Positions 8,082 to 15,632 of a DNA stretch of 64,000 nt are shown piece by piece (the stretch's first letter is position 1; each line of letters opens with the position of its first letter). The notes below the pieces were generated by a model that ran no database searches, had not been told where the DNA came from, and saw only the letters and a program-made list of their open reading frames with translations. A program made the position numbers and the translations under genes. Source of the stretch: Pokkaliibacter sp046614695 (GTDB lineage: Bacteria > Pseudomonadota > Gammaproteobacteria > Pseudomonadales > Balneatricaceae); contig NZ_JBKKHQ010000014.1 of NCBI RefSeq assembly GCF_046614695.1, positions 1 through 64,000 of the forward strand, given 5' to 3'.

Positions 8082-9368
8082 CTAGAGCAGGTCGCGCAGC
8101 CGGTAGTACATCATCGCCAGTACGAGTGATGGCATTCTGAGTAGTCGCCCGCCTGGAAAGTTCTGGTGCTTCAGGTGACTAAAGACATCCAGCCGAGAGT
8201 TATCACCGTCAATCGCCTCCGCAATGACCTTGCCGGCAAGGTTGGTTAGTGCCATTCCGTGTCCGGAAAAGCCTTGGGCAAAATACACAGGATCATTTCC
8301 CAACCGGCCAAAGTGTGGCGCGCGGTTGACTGTAATATCGACAAATCCACCCCAGGCATGCTCGATTTTTACATCACTCAAGCCGGGGAAGACTTTCAGC
8401 ATACGGCGACGAAGGCCACTGCTTAAGTCAGGTGGTTGCAGGCCGGAATAGCTGACTCGTCCGCCAAAGAGTAAGCGGTGGTCGCCGGTGGGGCGAAAAT
8501 AGTCCAGCACGAAGTTGGCATCCGCTATCGCATGATAGCCGGGGAGGAACTTGCGCAGACGATCCTCGCCCAGAACTTCTGTCGAAACGATGTAGGTACC
8601 GACTGGCATAATTTTACTATCTAACGCCGGTTCCAGCTTACCAAGATAGGCATTGCCAGCGAGGACGAGATTCTTACAGCGAACTGATCCAGACTCCGTG
8701 GTGACTACACAAGTACTCCCTTTTTGTAATGAGAGCGCGCGTGTTTTCTCGAAAATCTCGACACCCGAGTCTCTGGCTGCGCGCGCCAAGCCCAGCGTGT
8801 AGTTAAGTGGATGTAAGTGCCCGGCAAAGGTATCCACGACGCCACCTATATATTGCGGGCTATTCGCCACACTGTCGTAATCGCGGCCTTCTTTCCATTC
8901 AAGATGGGGGTAGTTATAGCGCCCGCTGATATCATCATGCCATTCTTGGAGGCCGCGTAGCTGGCGCGGTTTGATGGCAGCTGAACTGGTGCCTGATAAC
9001 CAATCGCAATCAATGTGGTGGCGCTGAATCTGTTCCTTGACCAATGCCACTGATTCCACGGACATGTCCCACAGTCGCTTGGCTTCTTCAAAGCCGAGTT
9101 GCGCCTCGATAGGTTCCATCTCACAGGCATAGCTGGTCAGAATCTGACCGCCGCTTCGCCCTGAGGCTCCCCAGCCCACACGCTCGGCTTCAAGAAGCAT
9201 CACACTGTAGCCTCGCTCTCGCAGGTTAAGCGCTGCACTCAGACCTGTAATTCCACCACCTATGACACAGACATCAGCATCACGTTGTTCTGTAAGCATT
9301 GGAAACGGCTGAAGGTCACCGGGCTTGGCTGAGGCGGCATAATAAGAGCGTGGATAATCATTCGACAT
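8082..9368 (-). CDS. puuB: FAD-dependent gamma-glutamylputrescine oxidase-like protein
   Basis: A 428-residue DAO-family flavoprotein. The Rossmann motif VIGGGITGLSAALNL near residues 34-48 is followed by GWGASGRSGGQ, the hallmark of the PuuB/PauB group, and the C-terminal FAD loop reads YFAQGFSGHGMALTNLAGK. These enzymes oxidise gamma-glutamyl-putrescine or related glutamylated amines to the aldehyde, ammonia and H2O2. It is divergent from the PuuA-like ligase that would make its substrate, with a shared 220-base control region, and convergent with the GlxA-type regulator. Exact polyamine preference is unknown. Confidence 0.82.
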   Translation of the reverse strand: MSNDYPRSYYAASAKPGDLQPFPMLTEQRDADVCVIGGGITGLSAALNLRERGYSVMLLEAERVGWGASGRSGGQILTSYACEMEPIEAQLGFEEAKRLWDMSVESVALVKEQIQRHHIDCDWLSGTSSAAIKPRQLRGLQEWHDDISGRYNYPHLEWKEGRDYDSVANSPQYIGGVVDTFAGHLHPLNYTLGLARAARDSGVEIFEKTRALSLQKGSTCVVTTESGSVRCKNLVLAGNAYLGKLEPALDSKIMPVGTYIVSTEVLGEDRLRKFLPGYHAIADANFVLDYFRPTGDHRLLFGGRVSYSGLQPPDLSSGLRRRMLKVFPGLSDVKIEHAWGGFVDITVNRAPHFGRLGNDPVYFAQGFSGHGMALTNLAGKVIAEAIDGDNSRLDVFSHLKHQNFPGGRLLRMPSLVLAMMYYRLRDLL

Positions 9369-9403
9369 GCGCTAAACCTTAATTAACTGGATAACGGTCA
9401 TCT

Positions 9404-9413
9404 TGTGATCACA
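9404..9413. promoter_or_regulatory. Palindrome in the puuB/puuA divergent control region
   Basis: TGTGATCACA is a perfect ten-base palindrome in the 222-base gap between the divergent oxidase and ligase genes. It lacks the six-base spacer of a CRP site, so it is better read as an operator candidate for a local or nitrogen/polyamine regulator. Inference only. Confidence 0.3.
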
Positions 9414-9590
9414 TTATGGGAGGCCTGTCGGCGCCAAGTAAAGGTTTGGCCATTAGCTATGATGCAACAGCGGGTTCTTTTCATTCACAGGACAGCGCAA
9501 TAGCAGGGAAAACCTTATGCCGATTCTTTGTCAGCGTGCGGTGGACTCGCTAAGATGAAGAGCAGTTTCTCAGACCCGCTGGAGTTTACT

Positions 9591-10928
9591 ATGGTGTCCA
9601 TTAAGGAATGGTTTAAGGATAATCGCATCGTGGAGGTCGAGGCCATCGTGCCCGATGCATCTGGCGTGGCGCGCGGCAAGATCGTGCCTGCAGAAAAATA
9701 TTCTCAGGAAAATGGCATGCGTTTGCCTGAGGGTATCTTTCTGCAGACCGTTGCTGGCGACTTTCCGGATGAATATTACGATGAAACCATCAAGACTGAT
9801 GGCGATATTATTCTTCGTCCGGACACCGATACGATTTGTCTTGTCCCTTGGGCCACTGAGCCGACTGCCCAGCTGATTCATGATGCCTATCATCATGATG
9901 GCCGCCCGGTCGATATCGCACCACGCTATGTGCTCAAGCGCGTACTCAAGCTTTACGAAGAAAAGGGCTGGAAACCTGTTGTCGCGCCCGAGCTTGAGTT
10001 CTTTTTAGTTAAACCGAATACAGACTCGGATTATCCATTAGAACCGCCAGTGGGACGCTCAGGCCGCCCTGAAGCGGGTCGTCAGTCATACAGTATTGAT
10101 GCGGTGAATGAGTTCGAGCCACTGGTAGAGGATGTCTACAATTATTGTGAAAAGCAGGGGCTGGAGATTGATACCCTGATTCACGAAGCCGGTGCAGCTC
10201 AGCTTGAGATCAACCTGCTACATGGAGATCCGCTGACGCTGGCGGATCAGGCATTTCGCTTTAAGCGTACCATGCGTGAAGCTGCCATGCGCCACAGCAT
10301 GTACGCGACGTTCATGGCCAAACCCATGCAAAGCCAGCCCGGTAGTGCCATGCATATTCACCAAAGCGTGGTTGATGTTGAAACCGGAAAGAATATTTTC
10401 AGTCAGGATAATGGCCAGCCCTCCATGCTGTTCCATTCCTATGTGGCTGGCTTGCAAAAGTACACCCCCGAAGTGCTGGCGATGCTGGCCCCCAATGTGA
10501 ACTCCTATCGCCGTCTTGGTCCCATGAGCGGTGCGCCCGTCAATACCAACTGGGGTTATGACAACCGTACTGCTGCTTTCCGCGTCCCCATGGCGAGCCC
10601 GGAGGCGCGTCGGGTTGAGAACCGTCTGCCGGGGGCTGATGCCAATCCTTATCTGGCCATGGCCGCAACCCTGATTTGTGGCTATCTCGGGATGGTCGAA
10701 GAGCTTAATCCCACGCAGCCAAGCGATGCTCATTTGGGCGCAACGAGTGATGATCTTCCCCAGACGCTGAACGAAGCATTACGCCTGTTTTATGCCTCTG
10801 AAACAATGCGTGAGGTGTTAGGCGATCGCTTTGTGGAAGCTTACCGTGCGGTGAAGCACGCAGAGTATCTGACCTTTTGGCAGGTGATCTCTTCTTGGGA
10901 ACGCGAATATCTTCTGTTGAATGTATAA
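9591..10928 (+). CDS. puuA: Glutamate-putrescine ligase-like glutamine synthetase
   Basis: A glutamine-synthetase-fold protein of 445 residues that would ligate glutamate to putrescine or a similar amine using ATP. The N-terminal beta-grasp domain contains IVPDASGVARGK. The catalytic domain carries the metal/glutamate ligands in VAPELEFFLV, the AAQLEINL block, the GSAMHIHQS (ATP/metal) motif and a late FRVPMASPEARRVENRLPGADANPYLA block holding the active-site Arg and Glu. The ATG at 9591 has GGAG about seven bases upstream; ATG 9555 and the in-frame start at 9528 would add unconserved residues. The absence of the GlnA adenylylation region and the PuuB-like neighbour favour PuuA over a true glutamine synthetase. 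A strong terminator follows. Confidence 0.82.
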   Translation: MVSIKEWFKDNRIVEVEAIVPDASGVARGKIVPAEKYSQENGMRLPEGIFLQTVAGDFPDEYYDETIKTDGDIILRPDTDTICLVPWATEPTAQLIHDAYHHDGRPVDIAPRYVLKRVLKLYEEKGWKPVVAPELEFFLVKPNTDSDYPLEPPVGRSGRPEAGRQSYSIDAVNEFEPLVEDVYNYCEKQGLEIDTLIHEAGAAQLEINLLHGDPLTLADQAFRFKRTMREAAMRHSMYATFMAKPMQSQPGSAMHIHQSVVDVETGKNIFSQDNGQPSMLFHSYVAGLQKYTPEVLAMLAPNVNSYRRLGPMSGAPVNTNWGYDNRTAAFRVPMASPEARRVENRLPGADANPYLAMAATLICGYLGMVEELNPTQPSDAHLGATSDDLPQTLNEALRLFYASETMREVLGDRFVEAYRAVKHAEYLTFWQVISSWEREYLLLNV

Positions 10929-10933
10929 AACGG

Positions 10934-10963
10934 AAAAGGGCTGATACTTCAGCCCTTTTTTAT
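10934..10963 (+). terminator. Terminator after the PuuA-like gene
   Basis: AAAAGGGCTGA and TCAGCCCTTTT form an eleven-pair stem with a four-base loop (TACT), followed by a T run. Confidence 0.9.
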
Positions 10964-10992
10964 TGTCACCATAACTGTCGCGAGGGAAGGCA

Positions 10993-11937
10993 ATGAAAAT
11001 CGTTATTCTTGATGACTATCAGGATGTGGCCATGAGCATGGCAGACTGGTCAGCCGTTAAAAAACATCATCTGGTTCAGGTGTTTAACCAGAAGCTGGAA
11101 GGTGAGGCGTTGCTTGAGGCATTGGCAGATGCCGATGTGATCTGCGCCATGCGTGAGCGTACCCGCTTTGATGACAACCTCCTCAGACAATTGCCGCAGC
11201 TAAAGCTGTTGATTACTTCAGGTATGCGTAATTCAGCGATTGATATGAAAGCGGCAAGAGCGCTGAATATTCCTGTCTGTGGAACGCCAAATAATGGTGC
11301 TGCTGCTTTTGAGATGACTTGGGCGCTGATGCTGAGTCTTGTAAGAAAAGTCGCGCTGGAAGATCGCCGAGTGAGAGCAGGGCAGTGGCAAACCACGATT
11401 GGCGGTGACCTCAAAGGGAAAACGCTGGGCATTATTGGACTTGGCAAGCTGGGTCAGCAAATGGTGCCGGTGGCAAAGGCCTTTGGTATGAAGGTGATGG
11501 CCTGGAGCCCCAATCTTACCGAGGAAAGGGCGATGGAGGCCGATGTTTTATTCGCCACCAAGGCTGAGCTGTTAAGCCAGGCGGATATTGTCACTTTGCA
11601 TATGAAATTGAGCGACCGAACACGGAGTCTGCTGGATACAGACGACATTGCCCGGATGAAGCCAAGTGCACTGCTGATCAATACGTCACGTGGGCCTCTG
11701 GTGAATGAGCAAGCCCTGATTACGGCTCTGCAGAGTGGCGCTATCGCCGGTGCCGCGTTGGATGTCTTCGATATTGAGCCACTTCCGGCAGAACATCCTT
11801 TAACCACGCTCGATAATACGGTATTGACCTCACATGTTGGATTCGTGACGGAAAATACCTACCGCTTGTTTTATGAAGGTATGGTTGAAGCGGTGAAGGC
11901 CTTTTTGAAGGATGAGCCGATTCGAGTATTAAATTGA
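10993..11937 (+). CDS. D-2-hydroxyacid dehydrogenase, NAD-dependent
   Basis: A 314-residue cytoplasmic oxidoreductase that interconverts a D-2-hydroxyacid and the 2-oxoacid. The NAD-binding motif is GLGKLG at 149-154. The catalytic triad is visible as R233 (in NTSRGPLV), E262 (in DVFDIEPLP) and H281 (in TSHVGF). The start ATG at 10993 follows GAGGGAAGG. Substrate is not predictable; relatives act on glycerate, lactate or phosphoglycerate-like acids. It stands between two terminators, so it is likely a single-gene unit. The link to the polyamine genes upstream is only proximity. Confidence 0.85.
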   Translation: MKIVILDDYQDVAMSMADWSAVKKHHLVQVFNQKLEGEALLEALADADVICAMRERTRFDDNLLRQLPQLKLLITSGMRNSAIDMKAARALNIPVCGTPNNGAAAFEMTWALMLSLVRKVALEDRRVRAGQWQTTIGGDLKGKTLGIIGLGKLGQQMVPVAKAFGMKVMAWSPNLTEERAMEADVLFATKAELLSQADIVTLHMKLSDRTRSLLDTDDIARMKPSALLINTSRGPLVNEQALITALQSGAIAGAALDVFDIEPLPAEHPLTTLDNTVLTSHVGFVTENTYRLFYEGMVEAVKAFLKDEPIRVLN

Positions 11938-11961
11938 TTCTGTTGCTTGATGCGCATATGA

Positions 11962-11985
11962 AAAAGGGAGCCGAGGCTCCCTTTT
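11962..11985. terminator. Bidirectional terminator between the dehydrogenase gene and galE
   Basis: AAAAGGGAGC and GCTCCCTTTT form a ten-pair stem around a CGAG loop, with T runs on both strands. It ends the plus-strand dehydrogenase transcript and the long minus-strand polysaccharide operon. Confidence 0.88.
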
Positions 11986-12013
11986 ATTTCTCCCTCAAGG
12001 GGCGTTAAGCAAT

Positions 12014-13042
12014 CTAGCTGTCATAGCCATTAGGATTTTGTGATTGCCAGCGCCATGCATCCTCGCACATTTGCTCCAGTGTGCGAGTCGCTTTCCATCC
12101 CAGCTCCAGCTCCGCTTTAGCAGCATCAGCATAGCAGGCCGCTACATCGCCAGGTCGGCGCGGTGCGATATTGAAAGGCACAGGCTTGCCAGAGGCTTTT
12201 TCAAATGCCTTGGACATCTCCAGCACTGAATAGCCTTGGCCGGTGCCCAGGTTATAGGTGTAGACGCCGCCCGGCGACTGCTCCAGCTTGCCAAGTGCTG
12301 CGACATGCCCCTCGGCAAGATCGACCACATGAATATAGTCACGAACACCTGTGCCATCCGGGGTGGGATAGTCATCCCCGAAAACTTGTAAAGACTCGCG
12401 CTTTCCTACAGCGACCTGAGCGATATATGGCATCAGATTATTGGGGATGCCATTGGGATGCTCGCCAATTCTGCCGCTCTCGTGGGCGCCAACCGGGTTG
12501 AAGTAGCGAAGAAGGGCGAACTGCCACTCGCTATCCGAGGTGAAAACATCCTTGAAGATCTCTTCCTGGAATAGTTTGGTCCGGCCATAGGGGTTGGTCG
12601 CCGAGGTTGGGCTTGTCTCGGTAAGAGGCAGTGACTGTGGATCACCGTACACGGTTGCCGAGGAGCTGAAGATCAGACGCTTGCAGCCAAACTCTGCCAT
12701 TACTTCGAGTAATTTTAGTGTGCCTGCGACATTACACTGATAGTAATGCAGGGGCTGAGTTACGGATTCGCCAACGGATTTCAACGCAGCGAAATGGATA
12801 ACGGCTTCAATTTTATAGCGACGAAAAATGGCACGTAATGCCTTTTGATCGGCAATATCGGCGGTCACGGAAGGGACTTCAACACCAGAGAGCTCCATGA
12901 CGCGCTCCAGTGCTTCCGGACTGCTATTACTGAAGTTATCAATCACAATAGGCTGATAACCTGCATTGATCAGCGAAAGCAGTGTCGTACTACCGATATA
13001 ACCTGCGCCGCCAGTCACCAGAATTGGTCGAGTTGTCTGCAT
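12014..13042 (-). CDS. galE: UDP-glucose 4-epimerase
   Basis: Interconverts UDP-glucose and UDP-galactose; here it supplies galactose for the polysaccharide. The NAD-binding motif VTGGAGYIGS stands at the N terminus, the active-site Ser is in FSSSATVYGDP, and the YxxxK pair is in NPYGRTK. Start at 13042 (MQTTRPIL) matches the short N terminus of the family; an upstream ATG at 13054 has its only AGG directly against the codon. It is the last gene of the polysaccharide operon, followed by a strong terminator. Confidence 0.93.
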   Translation of the reverse strand: MQTTRPILVTGGAGYIGSTTLLSLINAGYQPIVIDNFSNSSPEALERVMELSGVEVPSVTADIADQKALRAIFRRYKIEAVIHFAALKSVGESVTQPLHYYQCNVAGTLKLLEVMAEFGCKRLIFSSSATVYGDPQSLPLTETSPTSATNPYGRTKLFQEEIFKDVFTSDSEWQFALLRYFNPVGAHESGRIGEHPNGIPNNLMPYIAQVAVGKRESLQVFGDDYPTPDGTGVRDYIHVVDLAEGHVAALGKLEQSPGGVYTYNLGTGQGYSVLEMSKAFEKASGKPVPFNIAPRRPGDVAACYADAAKAELELGWKATRTLEQMCEDAWRWQSQNPNGYDS

Positions 13043-13084
13043 TAATCTGCACATCCTGTGAATAGTCAGGGGTAATGAGGCTCA

Positions 13085-13975
13085 TTACTCCTGGAGAGCC
13101 GCTATTACCTTGGGCGTTATTCTAACGAGTGCTGCCCGCCAATTGGAGGGTTTTATATTCCATGTCGCTTCAGTTGATGTCATGTCCAGTACTGAAAAGG
13201 CTGGACGCTTTGCAGGAGTGGGATAGTCTTCAGTACCAATGGCTTTTACCGGAATACGCTTAAAGGCCGGTGATTGCATTGAGGCTTCATCGATAATTGC
13301 CACAGCGAAACCATGCCAGCTTGTCGCACGATCACCCACGTAATGGTAAATACCCCATTGATGATTTCCCGCGCTTATTTGATCAATGATGCCAACGATA
13401 GCGGATGCGATATCCCCGGCGTAGGTTGGGCTGCCGTACTGGTCGGCGACAACAGCTAGGCTGTCTCGTGAATGAGCCAGTCTTAATATCGTTTTAGCAA
13501 AGTTATTCTGGTACTCACTGAACAGCCAGCTTGTTCGAAGAATCACATACTCTGAGGACTCTTCCTGGATCGCTTTTTCACCCTTGAGCTTGGATTGCCC
13601 ATAGACATTTTGAGGAGAGGTTACTGCATCCGGTGAGTAGGGTGCTGTGGCAGTGCCATCAAAAACGTAGTCCGTGGATAGATGAATCAGTGGAATGCCT
13701 GCTTGTTGGCAAGCTTTTGCCAATAAGCGGGGACCCAGCTCATTGATCCGAAATGCTTGCTCAACATCTTGCTCTGCTTTGTCGACGGCGGTGTAGGCAG
13801 CCGTATTGATAACAATGTCTGGTCTGTATTGAGCAAAGGCAGTGGGTATGGACTCAGGTTGAGTGATGTTCAGCTCGCTGGAATCAGGAGCTACGAATAG
13901 ATGATCAGTCTCTTGCAGGGCATCGACTATACATCTGCCCAGCTGGCCGCTTGCGCCGGTAAGGAGAATCTTCAC
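13085..13975 (-). CDS. rmlD: dTDP-4-dehydrorhamnose reductase
   Basis: Last step of dTDP-L-rhamnose synthesis: NAD(P)H reduction of dTDP-4-keto-rhamnose. The 296-residue SDR has GASGQLG at the N terminus, STDYVFDG, and YGQSKLKGE holding the catalytic Tyr and Lys. It overlaps the end of rmlC by four bases (ATGA), showing coupled translation. Confidence 0.92.
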   Translation of the reverse strand: MKILLTGASGQLGRCIVDALQETDHLFVAPDSSELNITQPESIPTAFAQYRPDIVINTAAYTAVDKAEQDVEQAFRINELGPRLLAKACQQAGIPLIHLSTDYVFDGTATAPYSPDAVTSPQNVYGQSKLKGEKAIQEESSEYVILRTSWLFSEYQNNFAKTILRLAHSRDSLAVVADQYGSPTYAGDIASAIVGIIDQISAGNHQWGIYHYVGDRATSWHGFAVAIIDEASMQSPAFKRIPVKAIGTEDYPTPAKRPAFSVLDMTSTEATWNIKPSNWRAALVRITPKVIAALQE

Positions 13976-14514
13976 AAGGACTGAAAGTCTCTGAAAGAGG
14001 GCGCTGATGCATCTTTCGCTGACAGAGTGAAACTCACTTCCTCAGGCCAGTCGATAGCCAGGTCCGGATCATTCCAGGCAATTGAACCTTCATCGGCAGG
14101 GTTGTAATACTCCGTGCACTTATAGGCATAGTCAGCAATATCCGAAAGCACGACAAAACCATGAGCGAATCCTGGAGGAACCCAGAGCTGGCGATGGTTA
14201 TCTTCTGAGAGTACCACGCTGGTCCACTGCCCAAACGTTGGAGAGTCGTGGCGAATATCTACAGCGACATCCATGACTTCACCCCGGCTCACATAAACTA
14301 ACTTGCCTTGGGGTTTAGATCTCTGAAAATGTAAACCGCGTAGCACACCCCTTGAAGATCGGGACTGATTATCCTGAACAAATATGGCATCGATACCAAG
14401 TGTCGTCCGATACCGTTCAGCCTGAAAGCTCTCAAGAAAGAACCCCCGCTCATCTTTATAGACGCGAGGTTCGATGATGAAACAACCCGATAGCGGAGTA
14501 GGGATGATATTCAT
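13972..14514 (-). CDS. rmlC: dTDP-4-dehydrorhamnose 3,5-epimerase
   Basis: A 180-residue cupin that epimerises C3 and C5 of dTDP-4-keto-6-deoxyglucose. Key blocks are DERGFFLESFQ, QDNQSRSSRGVLRGLHFQ (with the conserved His in GLHFQ), PPGFAHGFVVLS and YKCTEYYNPADEGSIAWNDP. Length and motifs are standard. It lies between rmlB (27-base gap) and rmlD (four-base overlap). Confidence 0.94.
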   Translation of the reverse strand: MNIIPTPLSGCFIIEPRVYKDERGFFLESFQAERYRTTLGIDAIFVQDNQSRSSRGVLRGLHFQRSKPQGKLVYVSRGEVMDVAVDIRHDSPTFGQWTSVVLSEDNHRQLWVPPGFAHGFVVLSDIADYAYKCTEYYNPADEGSIAWNDPDLAIDWPEEVSFTLSAKDASAPSFRDFQSL

Positions 14515-14541
14515 GAGGCTGCAACTTTTTAGTTTGAGTAC

Positions 14542-15618
14542 TTATGTCGTAGGTTCAGTCTGGGTACCAAGCCGAGAAAGCTGATAGTCGCCGGAAAGAA
14601 CACGAGACCACCAATTGATATTGGCCAGATACCACTCGACCGTTTTACGCAGCCCTGTCTCAAAGCTCTCTTCTGGCAGCCAGCCCAGCTCCGCTCTAAT
14701 CTTGCTACTATCGATCGCATAACGTACATCATGGCCAGGGCGATCATCTACATAGGTGATCAGGTCTGAATAGTGTTGAACATGGGATGGCTTCTTCGGC
14801 GCCAGCTCTTCAAGCAGAGCACAGAGCGCCTGTACCACTTCTATATTCTGTCGCTGATTACTGCCGCCGATATTATAGGTCTGGCCGACCTTTCCCCTCT
14901 GCGTCACCTGATAAAGCGCTCTGGCATTATCATCAACAAAGAGCCAGTCTCTGATCTGCTTTCCATTGCCATAGAGAGGCAACGACTTACCTTCAAGTGC
15001 ACTCAGAATCATGTGAGGAATCAGCTTCTCTGGAAACTGATAAGGCCCAAAGTTATTGGAGCAACTGGAAATGACAACCGGAAGTTTATAGGTTCTGTTC
15101 CAGGCGCGAACCAAGTGATCCGCGCTGGCTTTGCTGGCGGAGTAGGGGGAGCTGGGATGATAGGCATTCTCCTCGGTGAAGCTATCCTCTGAATCCCCCA
15201 GGTCTCCGTAGACCTCATCGGTCGTTACATGATGGAAGCGAAACGTCGCTTTATCTGTTGAGGACAAACTTTCCCAATACTGTCGACTGGCTTCGAGGAG
15301 TGAGAAGGTGCCAACAATATTGGTTTTTATGAAGGCAGCAGGGCCATCTATGGAGCGGTCGACATGGCTCTCGGCAGCAAGATGGATCAACGCATCCGGT
15401 TGCTCTTTTTGTAATATCTCAAGCACCGTAGCCTGATTACAGATATCCGTCTGATAAAACCGGTATCGGGCATCACTTTCTATTGAAGCGAGCGAGTCTG
15501 GATTACCTGCATAGGTTAATAAGTCCACATTGATAACGGCGTCAGAGGTTTCCCGCAGGATATAACGAACTACGGCGCTGCCAATAAAGCCAGCGCCGCC
15601 AGTGATCAGAAATTTCAT
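14542..15618 (-). CDS. rmlB: dTDP-glucose 4,6-dehydratase
   Basis: Converts dTDP-glucose to dTDP-4-keto-6-deoxyglucose. The 358-residue extended SDR has TGGAGFIGSAVVR, HLAAESHVDRSIDGP, the catalytic Thr-Asp-Glu in HVTTDEVYGDLG, and YSASKASADHLVRAW with the active Tyr/Lys. Start ATG is 14 bases from the end of wzc. The gene for the preceding step, rmlA (glucose-1-phosphate thymidylyltransferase), is absent from the window. Confidence 0.94.
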   Translation of the reverse strand: MKFLITGGAGFIGSAVVRYILRETSDAVINVDLLTYAGNPDSLASIESDARYRFYQTDICNQATVLEILQKEQPDALIHLAAESHVDRSIDGPAAFIKTNIVGTFSLLEASRQYWESLSSTDKATFRFHHVTTDEVYGDLGDSEDSFTEENAYHPSSPYSASKASADHLVRAWNRTYKLPVVISSCSNNFGPYQFPEKLIPHMILSALEGKSLPLYGNGKQIRDWLFVDDNARALYQVTQRGKVGQTYNIGGSNQRQNIEVVQALCALLEELAPKKPSHVQHYSDLITYVDDRPGHDVRYAIDSSKIRAELGWLPEESFETGLRKTVEWYLANINWWSRVLSGDYQLSRLGTQTEPTT

Positions 15619-15632
15619 TGATTAATTTTCAA

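Noticed and set aside
9404..9413. CRP site in the puuB/puuA gap
   Set aside because: TGTGA and TCACA arms are fused without the six-base spacer CRP needs; kept only as an unassigned palindrome.
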